A DNA stretch of 64,000 bases from Chamaelirium japonicum (taxonomy: Eukaryota > Streptophyta > Magnoliopsida > Liliales > Melanthiaceae). Both the position numbers and the translations under genes were made by a program. This document shows positions 40,601 to 53,869 of this stretch, in pieces; positions within the stretch are counted from its first letter, which is position 1, and each line of letters starts with the position of its first letter. Location of the stretch: positions 2,066,001 through 2,130,000 of the forward strand of contig OX393551.1 of the NCBI GenBank assembly GCA_947650365.1, written 5' to 3'. The notes beneath the pieces were generated by a model. The model was given only the letters and a program-made list of their open reading frames with translations. It searched no databases and had not been told where the DNA came from.

Positions 40601-41571
40601 GATCGTACGAATGAGTAAGAATGGATCGTACGAATGAATTAGAATGGATTGAATTAGAATGAATCGTACGAATGAATTAGAATGGATCGTATGAATGAAT
40701 TAGAATGGATCGTACGAATGAATTAGAATGGATTGAATTAGAATAAATCGTACGAATGAATTAGAATGAATCATACCGTACGAATGAATTATAATGGATC
40801 ATACGAAGGAATTATAATGGATCGTACGAATAAATTAGAATGGATCGTACGAATGAATTAGAATGGATCGTACGAAGGAATTAGAATAGATCGTACGAAG
40901 GAATTAGAATGGATAGTACGAATGAATTAGAATGGATACCTTCGTGCAAATGAATTAGAATGGATCGTACGAATGAGTAAGAATGGATCGTACGAATGAA
41001 ATAGAATGGATCGTATGAATGAATTAGAATGGATCGTGCGAATGAATTAGAATGGATACATTCGTGCGAATGAATTAGAATGGATCGTATGAATGAATTA
41101 GATTGGATCGTATGAATGAATTAGAATGGATCGTGCGAATGAACTAGAATGGATCGTACGAATGAATTAGAATGGATCGTTTGAATGAATTAGAATGGAT
41201 TGTACTTATGAATTAGAATGGGTCATACGAATGAAATAGAATGGATCGTACGAAGGAATTAGAAAGGATCGTACAAACAAATTATAATGGATCGTATGAA
41301 TGAAATTGAATAGATCGTACGAATGAATTAGAAAGGATCGTATGAATGAATTAGATTGGATCTTATGAATTAATTAGAATGGATTGTACGAATGAAATAG
41401 AATAGATCGTACGAATGAATTAGAATGGATCGTGCGAATGAATTAGAATGGGTCGTACGAATGAATTAGAATGGATCGTACGAATGAATTAGAATGGATA
41501 CATTAGTGCGAAAGAAGTAGAATGGATTGTATGAATGAATTAGAATGGATCGTACGAATGAATTAGAAGTA
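37623..41571 (+). repeat. Satellite block 51 (+), longest single-orientation run
   Basis: About 3.95 kb without a flip. In order: a homogeneous run of canonical 23-mers (37.8-38.7 kb), GATATATTCGTGC at about 39,208, m79 at 39,440-39,679, TTTGAGTGAATTAG at about 39,925 (altered marker, no J after it), GAGATAG at about 40,485, two 38-mers, GAATCATACCGTACG at about 40,767, and the CGTACTTATG opening series near 41,164-41,220. Ends at O (AGAAGTACG spelling). Confidence 0.92.
39440..39679 (+). repeat. m79 higher-order module, copy at 39.4 kb
   Basis: Complete. Preceded by GATATATTCGTGC and followed by GCTAATAAATTAGAATTG. Next copy is 6,270 bp on. Confidence 0.88.
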
Positions 41572-42591
41572 CGATCCATTCTAATTCACTCGTACAATCT
41601 ATTCTAATTCATTAGTACGATCCATTCTAATTTATTCGTACAATCCATTCTAATTCATTCGCACGAATGTATCCATTCTAATTCATTCGTACGATCCATT
41701 CTAATTCATTCATATAATCCATTCTAATTCATTCGTACGATCCATTCTAATTTTTTCGTACGAATGTATCTACTCTAATTCATTCATACGATCCATTCTA
41801 ATTCATTCGCACGATCCCTTCTAATTCATACATACGATTCATTCTAATTCATTCATATGATCCATTCTAATTCATTCGTACGATCCATTCTAATTCATTC
41901 GCACGATCTATTCTAATTCATTCATACAATCCATTCTATTTCATTCGTACGATCCATTCTAATTCATTCGCAAGATCCATTCTAATTCATTCATACGATC
42001 CAATCTAATTCATTCATACGATCCATTCAAATTCATTAATACGATACAATCTAATTCATTCATACGATCCATTCTAATTCCTTCGTACGATCCATTCTAA
42101 TTCATACGATCCATTCTAATTCATTCGTACGATCCATTCTAATTCATTTGTACGATCCATTCTAATTCATTCGTACGATCCAGTCTAATTCATTCGCACG
42201 ATCCATTCTAATTCATTCATACGATCCAATCTAATTCATTCATACGATCCATTCTAATTCATTCGCACGAATGTATCCATTCTAATTCATTTGCACGATC
42301 CATTCTAATTCATTCATACAATCCATTCTAATTCTTTCATATGATCCATTCTAATTCATTCGCACGATCCATTCTTACTCATTCGTACGATCCATTCTAA
42401 TTCATTCGCACGATCCATTCTAATTCATTAATACGATCCATTCTAATTCATTCGTACGATCCATTCTAATTCATTCGTACAATTCATTCTAATTCAATCC
42501 ATTCGAATTCATTCGTACGATCCATTCTTACTCATTCATATGATCCATTCTAATTCATTCGCACGAATGAATCCATTCTAATTCATTCGTA
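41572..42591 (-). repeat. Satellite block 52 (-)
   Basis: First 350 bp or so are a third copy of the 22.4 kb module. It then carries a reverse 38-mer near 42,480 and ends at class P. Confidence 0.9.
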
Positions 42592-42653
42592 TGAATTAGA
42601 ATGGATCGTACGAATGAATTAGAATGGATCGTACGAATGAATTAGAATGGATT
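42592..42653 (+). repeat. Satellite block 53 (+), 62-bp island
   Basis: Fewer than three units between a P and a reverse J junction, so both ends are known recurrent joints brought close together by deletion of what lies between. Confidence 0.9.
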
Positions 42654-43865
42654 CGCACGAATGTATCCATTCTAATTCATTCGTACGATCCATTCTAATT
42701 CATTCGTACAATCCATTCTAATTCATTCGCACGATCCATTCGCATTCACTCAAACGATCTATTCTAATTCATTCATATGATCCATTCTAATTCATTCGCA
42801 CGAATGTATCCATTCTAATTCATTCGTAAGATCCATTCTAATTCATTTGTACGAATGTATCCACTCTAATTCATTCAATGTATCCACTCTAATTCATTCA
42901 TACGATCCATTCTAATTCCTTCGTACGATCCATTCTATTTCATTCGTATGATCCATTCTATTTCATTCATATAATCCATTCTAATTCATTCGCACGATCC
43001 ATTCTAATTCATTCATATGATCCATTCTAATTCATTCGTATGATCCATTCTAATTCATTCGTTCGATCCATTCTAATTTATTCGCATGATCCATTCTAAT
43101 TCATTCATACGATCCATTCTTACTCATTCGTACGATCCATTCTAATTCATTTGCACGATCCATTCTAATTCATCCGTACGATCCATTCTATTTCATTCGT
43201 ACGATCCATTCTTACTCATTCGTACGATCCATTCTAATTCATTCGCACGAATATATCCATTCTAATTCATTCGTACGATCCATTATAATTCATTCATACG
43301 ATCCATTCTAATTCTACGATCCATTCTTACTCATTCGTATTATCCATTTTAATTCATTCACACGAATGTATCAACTCTAATTCATTGGTATGATCCATTC
43401 TAATTCATTCGCACGAATGTATCCATTCTAATTCATTCGTACGATCCATTCTAATTCATTCGCACGATCCATTCTAATTCATTCATATAATCCATTCTAA
43501 TTCTTTTGCACGAATGTATCTATTCTAATTCATTCGTACGATCCATTCTAATTCATTCGCACGATCCATTCTAATTCATTCATCGATCCATTCTAATTCA
43601 TTCGTACGATCCATTCTAATTCATTCGTACGAACCATTCTAATTCATTCATTCGATCCATTCTAATTCCTTCGTACGAATGTATCTACTCTAATTCATTC
43701 ATACGATCCATTCTAATTCATTCGCACGATCCATTCTAATTCATACGTACGATCCATTCTAATTCATTCATACAATCCATTCTATTTCATTCGTACGATC
43801 CATTCTAATTCATTCATACGATCCAATCTAATTCATTCATACGATCCATTCAAATTCATTAATAC
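42654..43865 (-). repeat. Satellite block 54 (-)
   Basis: Reverse TTTGAG marker at 42,741. A slipped repeat, TTCAATGTATCCACTC, lies near 42,877. TGTATCTACTC at about 43,680 is a fourth copy of the 22.59 kb marker. Confidence 0.9.
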
Positions 43866-44031
43866 GAATGAATTAGAATGGATCATATGAATGAAGTAGA
43901 ATGGATCGTGCGAATGAATTAGAATGGATACATTCGTGCGAATGAATTAGAATGGATTGTACGAATAAATTAGAATGGATCGTACGAATGAATTAGAATA
44001 GATTGTACGAATGAATTAGAATGGATCGTAC
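43866..44031 (+). repeat. Satellite block 55 (+)
   Basis: Short block closely like the end of block 41 (33.98-34.15 kb); both exit to CTAATTCATTCGTACG after GGATCGTAC. Confidence 0.88.
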
Positions 44032-44155
44032 TTCTAATTCATTCGTACGATCCATTCTAATTCATTTATACAATCCATTCTACTTCTTTCGCACTAATGT
44101 ATCCATTCTAATTCATTCGTACGATCCATTCTAATTCATTCGTACGACCCATTCT
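44032..44155 (-). repeat. Satellite block 56 (-)
   Basis: Matches the start of block 42 (CTACTTCTTT, GCAC(G/T)AATGTATCC), then flips at CATTCTAATGG. Confidence 0.88.
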
Positions 44156-44672
44156 AATGGATCGTACGAATGAAATAGAATGGATTGTACGAATGAAATA
44201 GATTAGATCGTGCGAATGAAGTAGAATGGATCGTATGAATGAATTAGAATGGATCGTATGAATGAATTAGAATGGATCGTACGAATGAATTAGAATGGAT
44301 CGTACTAATGAATTAGAATAGATTGTGCGAATGATTTAGAATGGATCGTACGAATGAATTAGAAAGGATATATTCGTACAAATCAATTAGAATGGATCGT
44401 ACGAATGAATTAGAATGGATACATTCATACAAATGAATTAGAATGGATCGTATGAATGAATTAGAATGGATACATTCGTGCGAATGAATTAGAATGGATC
44501 GTACGAATGAATTAGAATGGATCGTTTGAATGAATTAGAATGGATCGTACTTATGAATTAGAATGGGTCGTTTGAGTGAATGCGAATGGATCGTGCGAAT
44601 GAATTAGAATGGATTATACGAATGAATTAGAATGGATCGTACGAATGAATTAGAATGGATACATTCGTGCGA
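44156..44672 (+). repeat. Satellite block 57 (+)
   Basis: CGTACTTATG at about 44,550 then TTTGAGTGAATGCG at 44,571, and J 90-100 bp later. From about 44,310 it matches 53,490 onward and 49,580 onward. Confidence 0.9.
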
Positions 44673-45402
44673 ATCCATTCTATTTCATTCGTACGATCCA
44701 TTCTAATTCATTCGCACGATCCATTCTAATTCATTCGTACGATCCATTCTAATTCATTCGTACGATCCATTCTAATTCATTCGTACGATCCATTCTAATT
44801 CCTTCGTATGATCCATTCTAATTCATTCGTACGGTATGATTCATTCTAATTCATTCGTACGATACATTCTAATTCAATCCATTCTAATTCATTCGTACGA
44901 TCCATTCTAATTCATTCGTACGATCCATTCTAATTCATTCGTACGATTCCTTCTAATTCTAATTCATTCGTACGATCCATTCTAATTCCTTCGTACGATC
45001 CATTCTAATTCATTCGTACGATCCATTCTAATTCATTCGCACGATCTATTCTAATTCATTCGTACGATCCATTCTATTTCATTCATACGATCCATTCTAA
45101 TTCATTCATACGATCTATTCTCTTTCTTTCGCACGAATGTATCCATTCTAATTCATTCGTACGATCCATTCTAATTCATTCGTACGATCCATTCTAATTC
45201 ATTCGCACAATCTATTCTAATTCATTCGCACGATCCATTCTAATTCATGCATATGATCCAATCTAATTCATTCGCACGAATGTATCCATTCTAATTCATT
45301 CGCACAATCTAATTCATTCATACGATCCATTCTAATTCATTCGTACGATCTATTCTAATTCATTCATACGATCCATTCTAATTCATACAATCTATTCTAA
45401 TT
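44673..45402 (-). repeat. Satellite block 58 (-)
   Basis: CGTACGGTATGATTC at 44,829. Ends at class N, where CAATCTATTCTAATT meets ATAATGGATCGTACTAATG, as at 54,552. Confidence 0.9.
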
Positions 45403-46285
45403 ATAATGGATCGTACTAATGAATTAGAGTAGATTGTGCGAATGAATTAGAATGGATCGTACGAATGAATTAGAAAGGATATATTCGTGCGAATGAATTA
45501 GAATAGATCGTATGAATGAATTAGATTGGATCGTATTAATGAATTAGAATGGATCTTGCGAATGAATTAGAATGGATCGTACGAATGAATTAGAATGGAT
45601 AGATTCGTGCGAATGAATTTGAATGGATCGTACGAAGGAATTAGAATGGATCGTACGAAGGAATTAGAATAGATCATACGAAGAAATTAGAATGGATCAT
45701 ACGAATGAATTAGAATGGAACGTATGAATGAATTAGAATGGATCGTGCGAATGAATTAAAATGGATCGTATGAATGAAATAGAATGGATCGTATGAATTA
45801 GAATGGATCGTACGAATGAAATAGAATGGATCGTACGAATGAATTAGAATAGATTGTGCGAATGGATTAGAATGGATCATACGATTGATTAAGAATGGAT
45901 TGTACGAATGAAATAGAATAGATCGTACGAATGAATTAGAATGGATCATGCTAATGAATTAGAATTGATCGTACGAATGGATTAGAATAGATTGTGCGAA
46001 TAAATTAGAATGGATCGTACGAATGAATTGGAATGGATACATTCGTGCGAATGAATTAGAATGGATCGTATGAATGAATTAGAGTGGATACATTCGTACA
46101 AATGAATTAGAATGGATCGTACGAATGAATTAGAATGGATACGTTCATGCGAATGAATTAGAATGGATCATATGAATGAATTAGGATGGATCGTTTGAGT
46201 GAATGCGAATGGATCGTGCGAATGAATTAGAATGGATTGTACGAATGAATTAGAATGGATCGTACGAATGAATTAGAATGGATAC
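45403..46285 (+). repeat. Satellite block 59 (+)
   Basis: GATATATTCGTGC at about 45,478, m79 at 45,710-45,949, TTTGAGTGAATGCG at 46,194, then J. The order is the same as 54,552-55,423. Confidence 0.92.
45710..45949 (+). repeat. m79 higher-order module, copy at 45.7 kb
   Basis: Complete, inside the 44.3-46.9 kb higher-order unit; ACGATTGATTAAG replaces ACGATTGAGTAAG. Confidence 0.88.
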
Positions 46286-46880
46286 ATTCGTGCGAATCCA
46301 TTCTATTTCATTCGTACGATCCATTCTAATTCATTCGCACGATCCATTCTAATTCATTCATACGATCCATTCTAATTCATTCGTACGATCTATTCTAATT
46401 CATTCGTACGATCCATTCTAATTCATTCGCACAATCTATTCTAATTCATTCGTACGATCCATTCTAATTCATTCGCACGATCCATTCTAATTCATTCATA
46501 CGATCCATTCTATTTCATTCGTACGATCCATTCTTACTCATTCGTACGATCCATTCTAATTCATTTGCACGAAGGTATCCATTCTAATTCATTCGTACTA
46601 TCCATTCTAATTCCTTCGTACGATCCATTCTAATTCCTTCGTACGATCCATTCTAATTTATTCGTACGATCCATTCTAATTCCTTCGTATGATCCATTCT
46701 AATTCATTCGTACGGTATGATTCATTCTAATTCATTCGTACAATTCATTCTAATTCAATCCATTCTAATTCATTCGTACGATCCATTCTAATTCATTCGT
46801 ACGATCCATTCTAATTCATTCGTACGATCCATTCTAATTCAATCCATTCTAATTCATTCGTACGAACCATTCTTACTCAT
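46286..46880 (-). repeat. Satellite block 60 (-)
   Basis: TTTGCACGAAGGTATCC at about 46,562 and CGTACGGTATGATTC at 46,710. Exits via TTACTCATCGTATGCATG. Confidence 0.9.
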
Positions 46881-47111
46881 CGTATGCATGAATTAGAATG
46901 GATCGTGCGAATGAATTAGAATGGATCGTACGAATGAAATAGAATGGATCGAACGAATGAATTAGAATGGATACATTCGTGCAAAAGAATTAGAATGGAT
47001 CATATGAATGAATTAGAATGGATCGTTTGAGTGAATGCGAATGGATCGTATGAATGAATTAGAATGGATTGTGCGAATGAATTAGAATGGATCGTACGAA
47101 TGAAATAGAAT
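46881..47111 (+). repeat. Satellite block 61 (+)
   Basis: GATCGAACG and GTGCAAAAGAATTAG as at 12.3 and 28.15 kb, TTTGAGTGAATGCG at 47,026, ending at J in reverse form. Confidence 0.9.
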
Positions 47112-49018
47112 GGATTCGCACGAATGTATCCATTCTAATTCATTCGTACGATCCATTCTAATCCATTCATACAATCCATTCTAATTTATTCGCACGATCC
47201 ATTCGCATTCACTCAAACGATCCATTTTAATTCATTCATTTGATCTATTCTAATTCATGCGCACGAATGTATCCATTCTAATTCATTCGTACGATCCATT
47301 CTAATTCATTTGTACGAATGTATCCACTCTAATTCATTCGTTCGATCGATTCTATTTCATTCGTACGATCCATTCTAATTCATTTGTATGAATGTATCCA
47401 CTCTAATTCATTCATACGATCCATTCTAATTCATTCGCACGAATGTATCCATTCCAATTCATTCGTTCGATCCATTCTAATTCATTCGAACAATCTATTC
47501 TAATTCATTCGTACGATCTATTCTAATTCATTAGCATGATCCATTCTAATTCATTCGTACAATCCATTCTATTTCATTCGTACGATCCATTCTAATTCAT
47601 TCGCACGATCCATTCTAATTCATTCATATGATCCATTCTAATTCATTCGCACGAATGTATCCATTCTAATTCATTCGTACGATCCATTCTAATTCATTTG
47701 TACGAATGTATCCACTCTAATGCATTCATACGATCCATTCTAATTCATTTGTACGAATATATCCTTTCTAATTCATTCGTACGATCCATTCTAATTCATT
47801 CGCACAATCTATTCTAATTCATTAGTACGATCCATTCTAATTCATTCGTATGATCCATTCTAATTCATTCATACGATCCATTCTAATTCATTCGTACGAT
47901 CCATTCTAATTCATTCGTACGATCCATTCTAATTCATTCGCACAATCTATTCTAATACATTCGTACGATCCATTCTAATTCATTCGCACGATCCATTCTA
48001 ATTCATTCATACGATCCATTCTAATTCATTCGCACGAATGTATCCATTCTAATTCATTCGTACGATCCATTCTAATTCATTCGCACAATCTATTCTAATT
48101 CATTCATACGATCCATTCTAATTTATTCGCACGATCCATTCTAATTCATTCATACGATCTATTCTAATTCATTCATATGATCCATTCTAATTCATTCGCA
48201 CGATCCATTCTTACTCATTCGTACGATCCATTCTAATTCATTCGCACGATCCATTCTTACTCATTCGTACGATCCATTCTAATTCATTCGCACGATCCAT
48301 TCTAATTCATTAATATGATCCATTCTAATTCATTCGCACGATCCATTCTAATTCATTCGTACAATCCATTCTATTTCATTCGTACGATCCATTCTAATTC
48401 ATTCGCACGATCCATTCTAATTCATTCGCATGATCCATTCTATTTCATTCGTACGATCGATTCTAATTCATTCATACGATCCATTCTAATTCATTCGCAC
48501 GAATGTATCCATTCTAATTCATTCGTACGATCCATTCTAATTCATTCGTACTATCTATTCTATTTCATTCGTATGATCCATTCGAATTCATTCGTACGAT
48601 CCATTCTAATTCATTCGTACGATCCATTCTAATTCCTTCGTATGATCCATTCTAATTCATTCGTACGGTATGATTCATTCTAATTCATTCGTACGATTCA
48701 TTCTAATTCAATCCATTCTAATTCATTCGTATGATCCATTCTAATTCATTCATACGATCCATTCTAATTCATTCGTACGATCTATTCTATTTCATTCGTA
48801 TGATCTATTCTTACTCATTCGTACGATCCATTCCAATTTATTTGCACGAAGGTATCCATTCTAATTCATTCGTACTATCCATTCTAATACCTTCGTACGA
48901 TCCATTCTAATTCCTTCGTACGATCCATTCTAATTCATTCGTACGATCCATTCTAATTCATTTGCACGAAGGTATCCATTTTAATTCATTCGTACTATCC
49001 ATTCTAATTCATTCGTAC
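47112..49018 (-). repeat. Satellite block 62 (-), long run
   Basis: Reverse TTTGAG marker at about 47,205. TTCGTTCGATCGATTC irregularity at about 47,337. CGTACGGTATGATTC at 48,662. Two TTTGCACGAAGGTATCC units at about 48,841 and 48,960. A stretch at 48,315-48,632 lacks in-phase TAA. Confidence 0.9.
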
Positions 49019-49957
49019 GAATGAATTAGAGTGGATACATTCGTACAAATGAATTAGAATGTATCGTATGAATAAATTAGAGTGGATACATTCGTACAAA
49101 TGAATTAGAATGGATCGTACGAATGAATTAGAATGGATACATTCGTGCGAATGAATTAGAATGGATCATATGAATGAATTAGAATGGATCGTATGAATGA
49201 ATTAGAATGGATCGTACGAAGGAATTAGAATGGATTGTATGAATGAATTAGAATGGATCGTATGAATGAATTAGAATGGATCGTGCGAATAAATTAGAAT
49301 GGATCGTATGAATGAATTAGAATAGATTATGCGAATGAATTAGAATGGATCGTATGAATGAATTAGAATGGATACATTCGTGCGAATGAATTAGAATGGA
49401 TCGTATGAATGAATTAGAATGGATCGTGCGAATGAATTATAATGGATCGTACGAATGTATTAGGATAGATTGTGCGAATGAATTAGAATGGATCGTACGA
49501 ATGAATTAGAATGGATCGTACGAATGAATTAGAATGGATCGTATGAATGAATTAGAATGGATCGTACGAATGAATTAGAATGGATCGTACTAATGAATTA
49601 GAATAGATTGTGCGAATGAATTAGAATGGATCATACGAATGAATTAGAAAGGATAAATTCGTACAAATGAATTAGAATGGATCGTACGAATGAATTAGAA
49701 TGGATACATTCGTACAAATGAATTAGAATGGATCGTACGAATGAATTAGAATGGATACATTCGTGCGAATGAATTAGAATGGATCGTACGAATGAATTAG
49801 AATGGATCGTTTGAATGAATTAGAATGGATCATACTTATGAATTAGAATGGGTCGTTTGAGTGAATTCGAATGGATCGTGCGAATGAATTAGAATGGATT
49901 GCACGAATGAATTAGAATTGATCGTACGAATGAATTAGAATGGATACATTCATGCGA
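49019..49957 (+). repeat. Satellite block 63 (+)
   Basis: Many GGATACATTCGTACAAATG 28-mers. From about 49,580 it follows the 44.3 and 53.5 kb series, including CATACTTATG and TTTGAGTGAATTCG, then J in the CATGCG spelling. Confidence 0.9.
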
Positions 49958-50218
49958 ATCCATTCTATTTCATTCGTATGATCCATTCTAATTCATTCGC
50001 ACGATCCATTCTAATTCATTCGTACGATCCATTCTAATTCATTCGTACGATCCATTCTCATTCATTCGTACGATCCATTCTAATTCATTCATACGATCCA
50101 TTCTAATTCCTTCGTAAGATCCATTCTAATTCATTCGTACGGTATGATTCATTCTAATTCATTCGTACGATCCATTCTAATTCATACGATCCATTCTATT
50201 TCATTCATACGATCCAGT
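49958..50218 (-). repeat. Satellite block 64 (-)
   Basis: CGTACGGTATGATTC at 50,137. Cut short at GATCCAGTTGCGAATG, a joint seen once. Confidence 0.9.
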
Positions 50219-50562
50219 TGCGAATGAATTAGAATGGATCATACGAATGAATAAGAATGGATTGAATTAGAATGAATCGTACGAATGAATTAGAATGGAT
50301 CGTACGAATGAATTAGAATGGATCGTACGAATGAATTAGAATGGATTGAATTAGAATGAATCGTACGAATGAATTAGAATGAATCATACCGTACGAATGA
50401 ATTACAATGGATCATACGAAGGAATTAGAATGGATCGTACGAATGAATTAGAATGGATCGTACGAATGAATTAGAATGGATCGTACGAAGGAATTAGAAT
50501 GGATCATACGAAGGAATTAGAATGGATAGTACGAATGAATTAGAATGGATACATTCGTGCGA
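50219..50562 (+). repeat. Satellite block 65 (+)
   Basis: Two 38-mers and GAATCATACCGTACG at 50,381, then J. It therefore couples a series usually found far from J directly to it. Confidence 0.9.
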
Positions 50563-51520
50563 ATCCATTCTATTTCATTCGTACGATCCATTCTAATTCA
50601 TTCGCACGATCCATTCTAATTCATTCATACGATCCATTCTAATTCATTCGTACGATCCATTCTAATTCATTCGTACGATCCATTCTAATTCATTCGCACA
50701 ATCTATTCTAATTCATTCGTACGATCCATTCTAATTCATTCATACGATCCATTCTAAGTCATTCGCACGATCCATTCTAATTCATTCCATTCTAATTCAT
50801 TCATACGATCCATTCTACGATCCATTCTAATTCATTCGTATGATCCATTCTATTTCATTCGTTCGATCCATTCTAATTCATTCGCACGATCCATTCTAAT
50901 TTATTTGCACGATCCTTTCCAATTCATTTGTACGAATGTATCCACTCTAATTCATTCATACGATCCATTCTAATTCATTCGCACGAATGAATCCATTCCA
51001 ATTCATTTGTACGATCCATTCTAATTCATTCGCACAATCTATTCTAATTCATTCGTACGATCAATTCTAATTCATTAGCATGATCCATTCTAATTCATTC
51101 ATACGATCCATTCTATTTCATTCGTACGATCCATTCTTACTCATTCATACGATCCATTCTAATTCATTTGCACGAAGGTATCCATTCTAATTCATTCGCA
51201 CAATCTATTCTAATTCATTCGAACGATCCATTCTAATTCATTCGTACGATCCATTGTAATTCATTCGTACGATCCATTCTAATTCATTCGCACGATCCAT
51301 TCTAATTCATTCATACGATCCATTCTAATTCATTCATATGATCCATTCTAATTCATTCGTACGGTATGATTCATTCTAATTCATTCGTACGATTCATTCT
51401 AATTCAATCCATTCTAATTCATTCGTACGATCCACTCTAATTCATTCATACGATCCATTCTAATTCATTCGTACGATCCATTCTAATTCATTCGCACAAT
51501 CTATTCTAATTCATTCGTAC
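50563..51520 (-). repeat. Satellite block 66 (-)
   Basis: Local slippage at TTCATTCCATTC (about 50,785) and CTACGATCC (about 50,817). AGCATGATCC at about 51,070. CGTACGGTATGATTC at 51,359. Confidence 0.9.
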
Positions 51521-51747
51521 GAATGAAATAGAATGGATTGTACGAATGAATTAGAATGGATCGTACGAATGAATTAGAATAGATTGTATGAATGAATTAG
51601 AATGGATACATTCGTGCGAATGAATTAGAATGGATCTTACGAATGAATTAGAATAGATCGTGCGAATGAATTAGAATGGATCGTACGAATGAATTAGAAT
51701 AGATTGTGCGAATGAATTAGAATGGATCGTATGAATGAATTAGATTA
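51521..51747 (+). repeat. Satellite block 67 (+)
   Basis: Duplicate of block 11 at an offset of 43,114, including the CGTGCG/TGTATG order and the Q junction. Confidence 0.9.
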
Positions 51748-51985
51748 TGATCCATTTTATTTCATTCGTATGATCCATTCTAATTCCTTCGTACAATCTA
51801 ATTCATTCATACGATCCATTCTAATTCATTCGCACGAATGTATCCATTCTAATTCATTCGTACGATCCATTCTAATTCATTCGTACGATCCATTCTAATT
51901 CATGCATACGATCCAATCTAATTCATTCATACGATCCATTCTAATTCATTCGCACGAATGTATCCATTCTAATTCATTCGTACAT
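51748..51985 (-). repeat. Satellite block 68 (-)
   Basis: Runs from Q to K. The last 85 bp match the end of block 38 (CATGCATACGATCC, CGTACATGTATG). Confidence 0.9.
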
Positions 51986-52247
51986 GTATGAATGAATTAG
52001 AATGGATCGTACGAATGAATTAGAGTTGATACATTCATACGAATGAATTAGAATGGAACGTATGAATGAATTAGAATCGATCGTACGAATAAATTAGAAT
52101 GGATACCTTCGTGCAAATGAATTAGAATGGATCGTACGAATGAGTAAGAATGGATCGTACGAATGAAATAGAATGGATCGTATGAATGAATTAGAATGGA
52201 TCGTGCGAATGAATTTGAATGGATCGTACGAATGAAATAGAATGGAT
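51986..52247 (+). repeat. Satellite block 69 (+)
   Basis: GAGTTGATACATTC follows K, as at 31.1 kb. GGATACCTTCGTGC at about 52,101. Ends at J in reverse form. Confidence 0.9.
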
Positions 52248-53202
52248 TCGCACGAATGTATCCATTCTAATTCATTCGTACGATCCATTCTAATTCATTC
52301 GTACAATCCATTCTAATTCATTCGCACAATCCGTTCGCATTCACTCAAACGACCCATTCTAATTCATAAGTACGATCCATTCTAATTCATTCAAACGATC
52401 CATTCTAATTCATTCGTACGATCCATTCTAATTTATTCGCACGAATGTATCCATTCTAATTCATTCGTACGATCCATTCTAATTCATTTGTACGAATGTA
52501 TCCATTCTAATTCATTCGTACGATCCATTCTAATTCATTTATACGAATGTATCCACTCTAATTCATTCGTACGATCCATTCTAATTCATTCGTACGATCC
52601 ATTCTAATTCATTCGCACAATCTATTCTAATTCATTCGTACGATCCATTCTAATTCATTCGCACGATCCATTCTAATTCATTCATACGATCCATTCTATT
52701 TCATTCGTACGATCCATTCTTACTCATTCGTACGATCCATTCTAATTCATTTGCACGAAGGTATCCATTCTAATTCATTCGCTCGAATGTAACCTTTCTA
52801 ATTCATTCGTACGATCCATTCTAATTCATTCGCACAATCTATTCTAATTCCTTTGTACGATCCATTCTAATTCTTTCCCATGAATGTACCCATTCTAATT
52901 GATACGTACGATCCATTCTATTTCATTCGTATGATCCATTCTTACTCATTCGTACGATCCAATCTAATTCATTCATACGATCCATTCTACGATCCATTCT
53001 AATTCATTCGTACGTTCCATTCTAATTCATTAGCACGATCAATGCTAATTCATTCGTACGATCCATTCTAATTCATTCGTACAATCCATTCTATTTCATT
53101 CGTACGATCCATTCTTACTCATTCGTATGATCCATTCTAATTCATTCGCACGAATGTATCCATTCTAATTCATTCGTACAATCCATTCTTACTCATTCGT
53201 AA
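52248..53202 (-). repeat. Satellite block 70 (-)
   Basis: Reverse TTTGAG marker at about 52,337, joined straight to CATAAGTACG at about 52,365. CGCTCGAATGTAACC at about 52,780 is the only GAGCG-type 28-mer I noticed before 57 kb. Confidence 0.9.
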
Positions 53203-53869
53203 TGAATTAGAATGGATACATTCGTGCAAAAGAATTAGAATGGATTGTATGAATGAATTAGAATGGATCGTGCAAATGAATTAGAATGGATCGTGCGAAT
53301 GAATTAGATTGGATCGTACGAATGAATTAGAATGGATCGTGCGAATGAATTAGAATGGATCGTACGAATGTATTAGAATAGATCGTGCGAATGAATTAGA
53401 ATGGATCGTACGAATGAATTAGAATGGATCGTACGAATGAATTAGAATGGATCGTATGAATGAATTAGAATGGATCGTACGAATGAATTAGAATGGATCG
53501 TACTAATGAATTAGAATAGATTGTGCGAATGAATTAGAATGGATCGTATGAATGAATTAGAAAGGATACATTCGTACAAATGAATTAGAATGGATCGTAC
53601 GAATGAATTAGAATGGATACATTCGTATAAATGAATTAGAATGGATCGTACGAATGAATTAGAATGGATACATTCGTGCGAATGAATTAGAATTGATCGT
53701 ACGAATGAATTAGAATGGATCGTTTGAATGAATTAGAATGGATCGTACTTATGAATTAGAATGGGCCGTTTGAGTGAATGCGAATGGATCGTGCGAATGA
53801 ATTAGAATGGATTGTACGAATGAATTAGAATGGATCGTACGAATGAATTAGAATGGATACATTCGTGTG
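53203..53869 (+). repeat. Satellite block 71 (+)
   Basis: CGTACTTATG at about 53,740, TTTGAGTGAATGCG at 53,769, then J in the CGTGTG spelling. Start of the second copy of the 44.3 kb higher-order unit. Confidence 0.9.

Noticed and set aside
48315..48632. 105-codon open frame in the + direction as a possible repeat-protein gene
   Set aside because: It is the satellite read three units at a time, begins at an ATG made by CGTATG-type decay and ends at the normal TTCTAA. Composition and unit order equal the surroundings, and no promoter, splice or codon signal stands apart.
52094..52288. Reverse-strand frame starting with MDRTNELEW, a different peptide
   Set aside because: The odd N-terminus is the opposite unit orientation translated across the J junction at about 52,248, not a separate domain.
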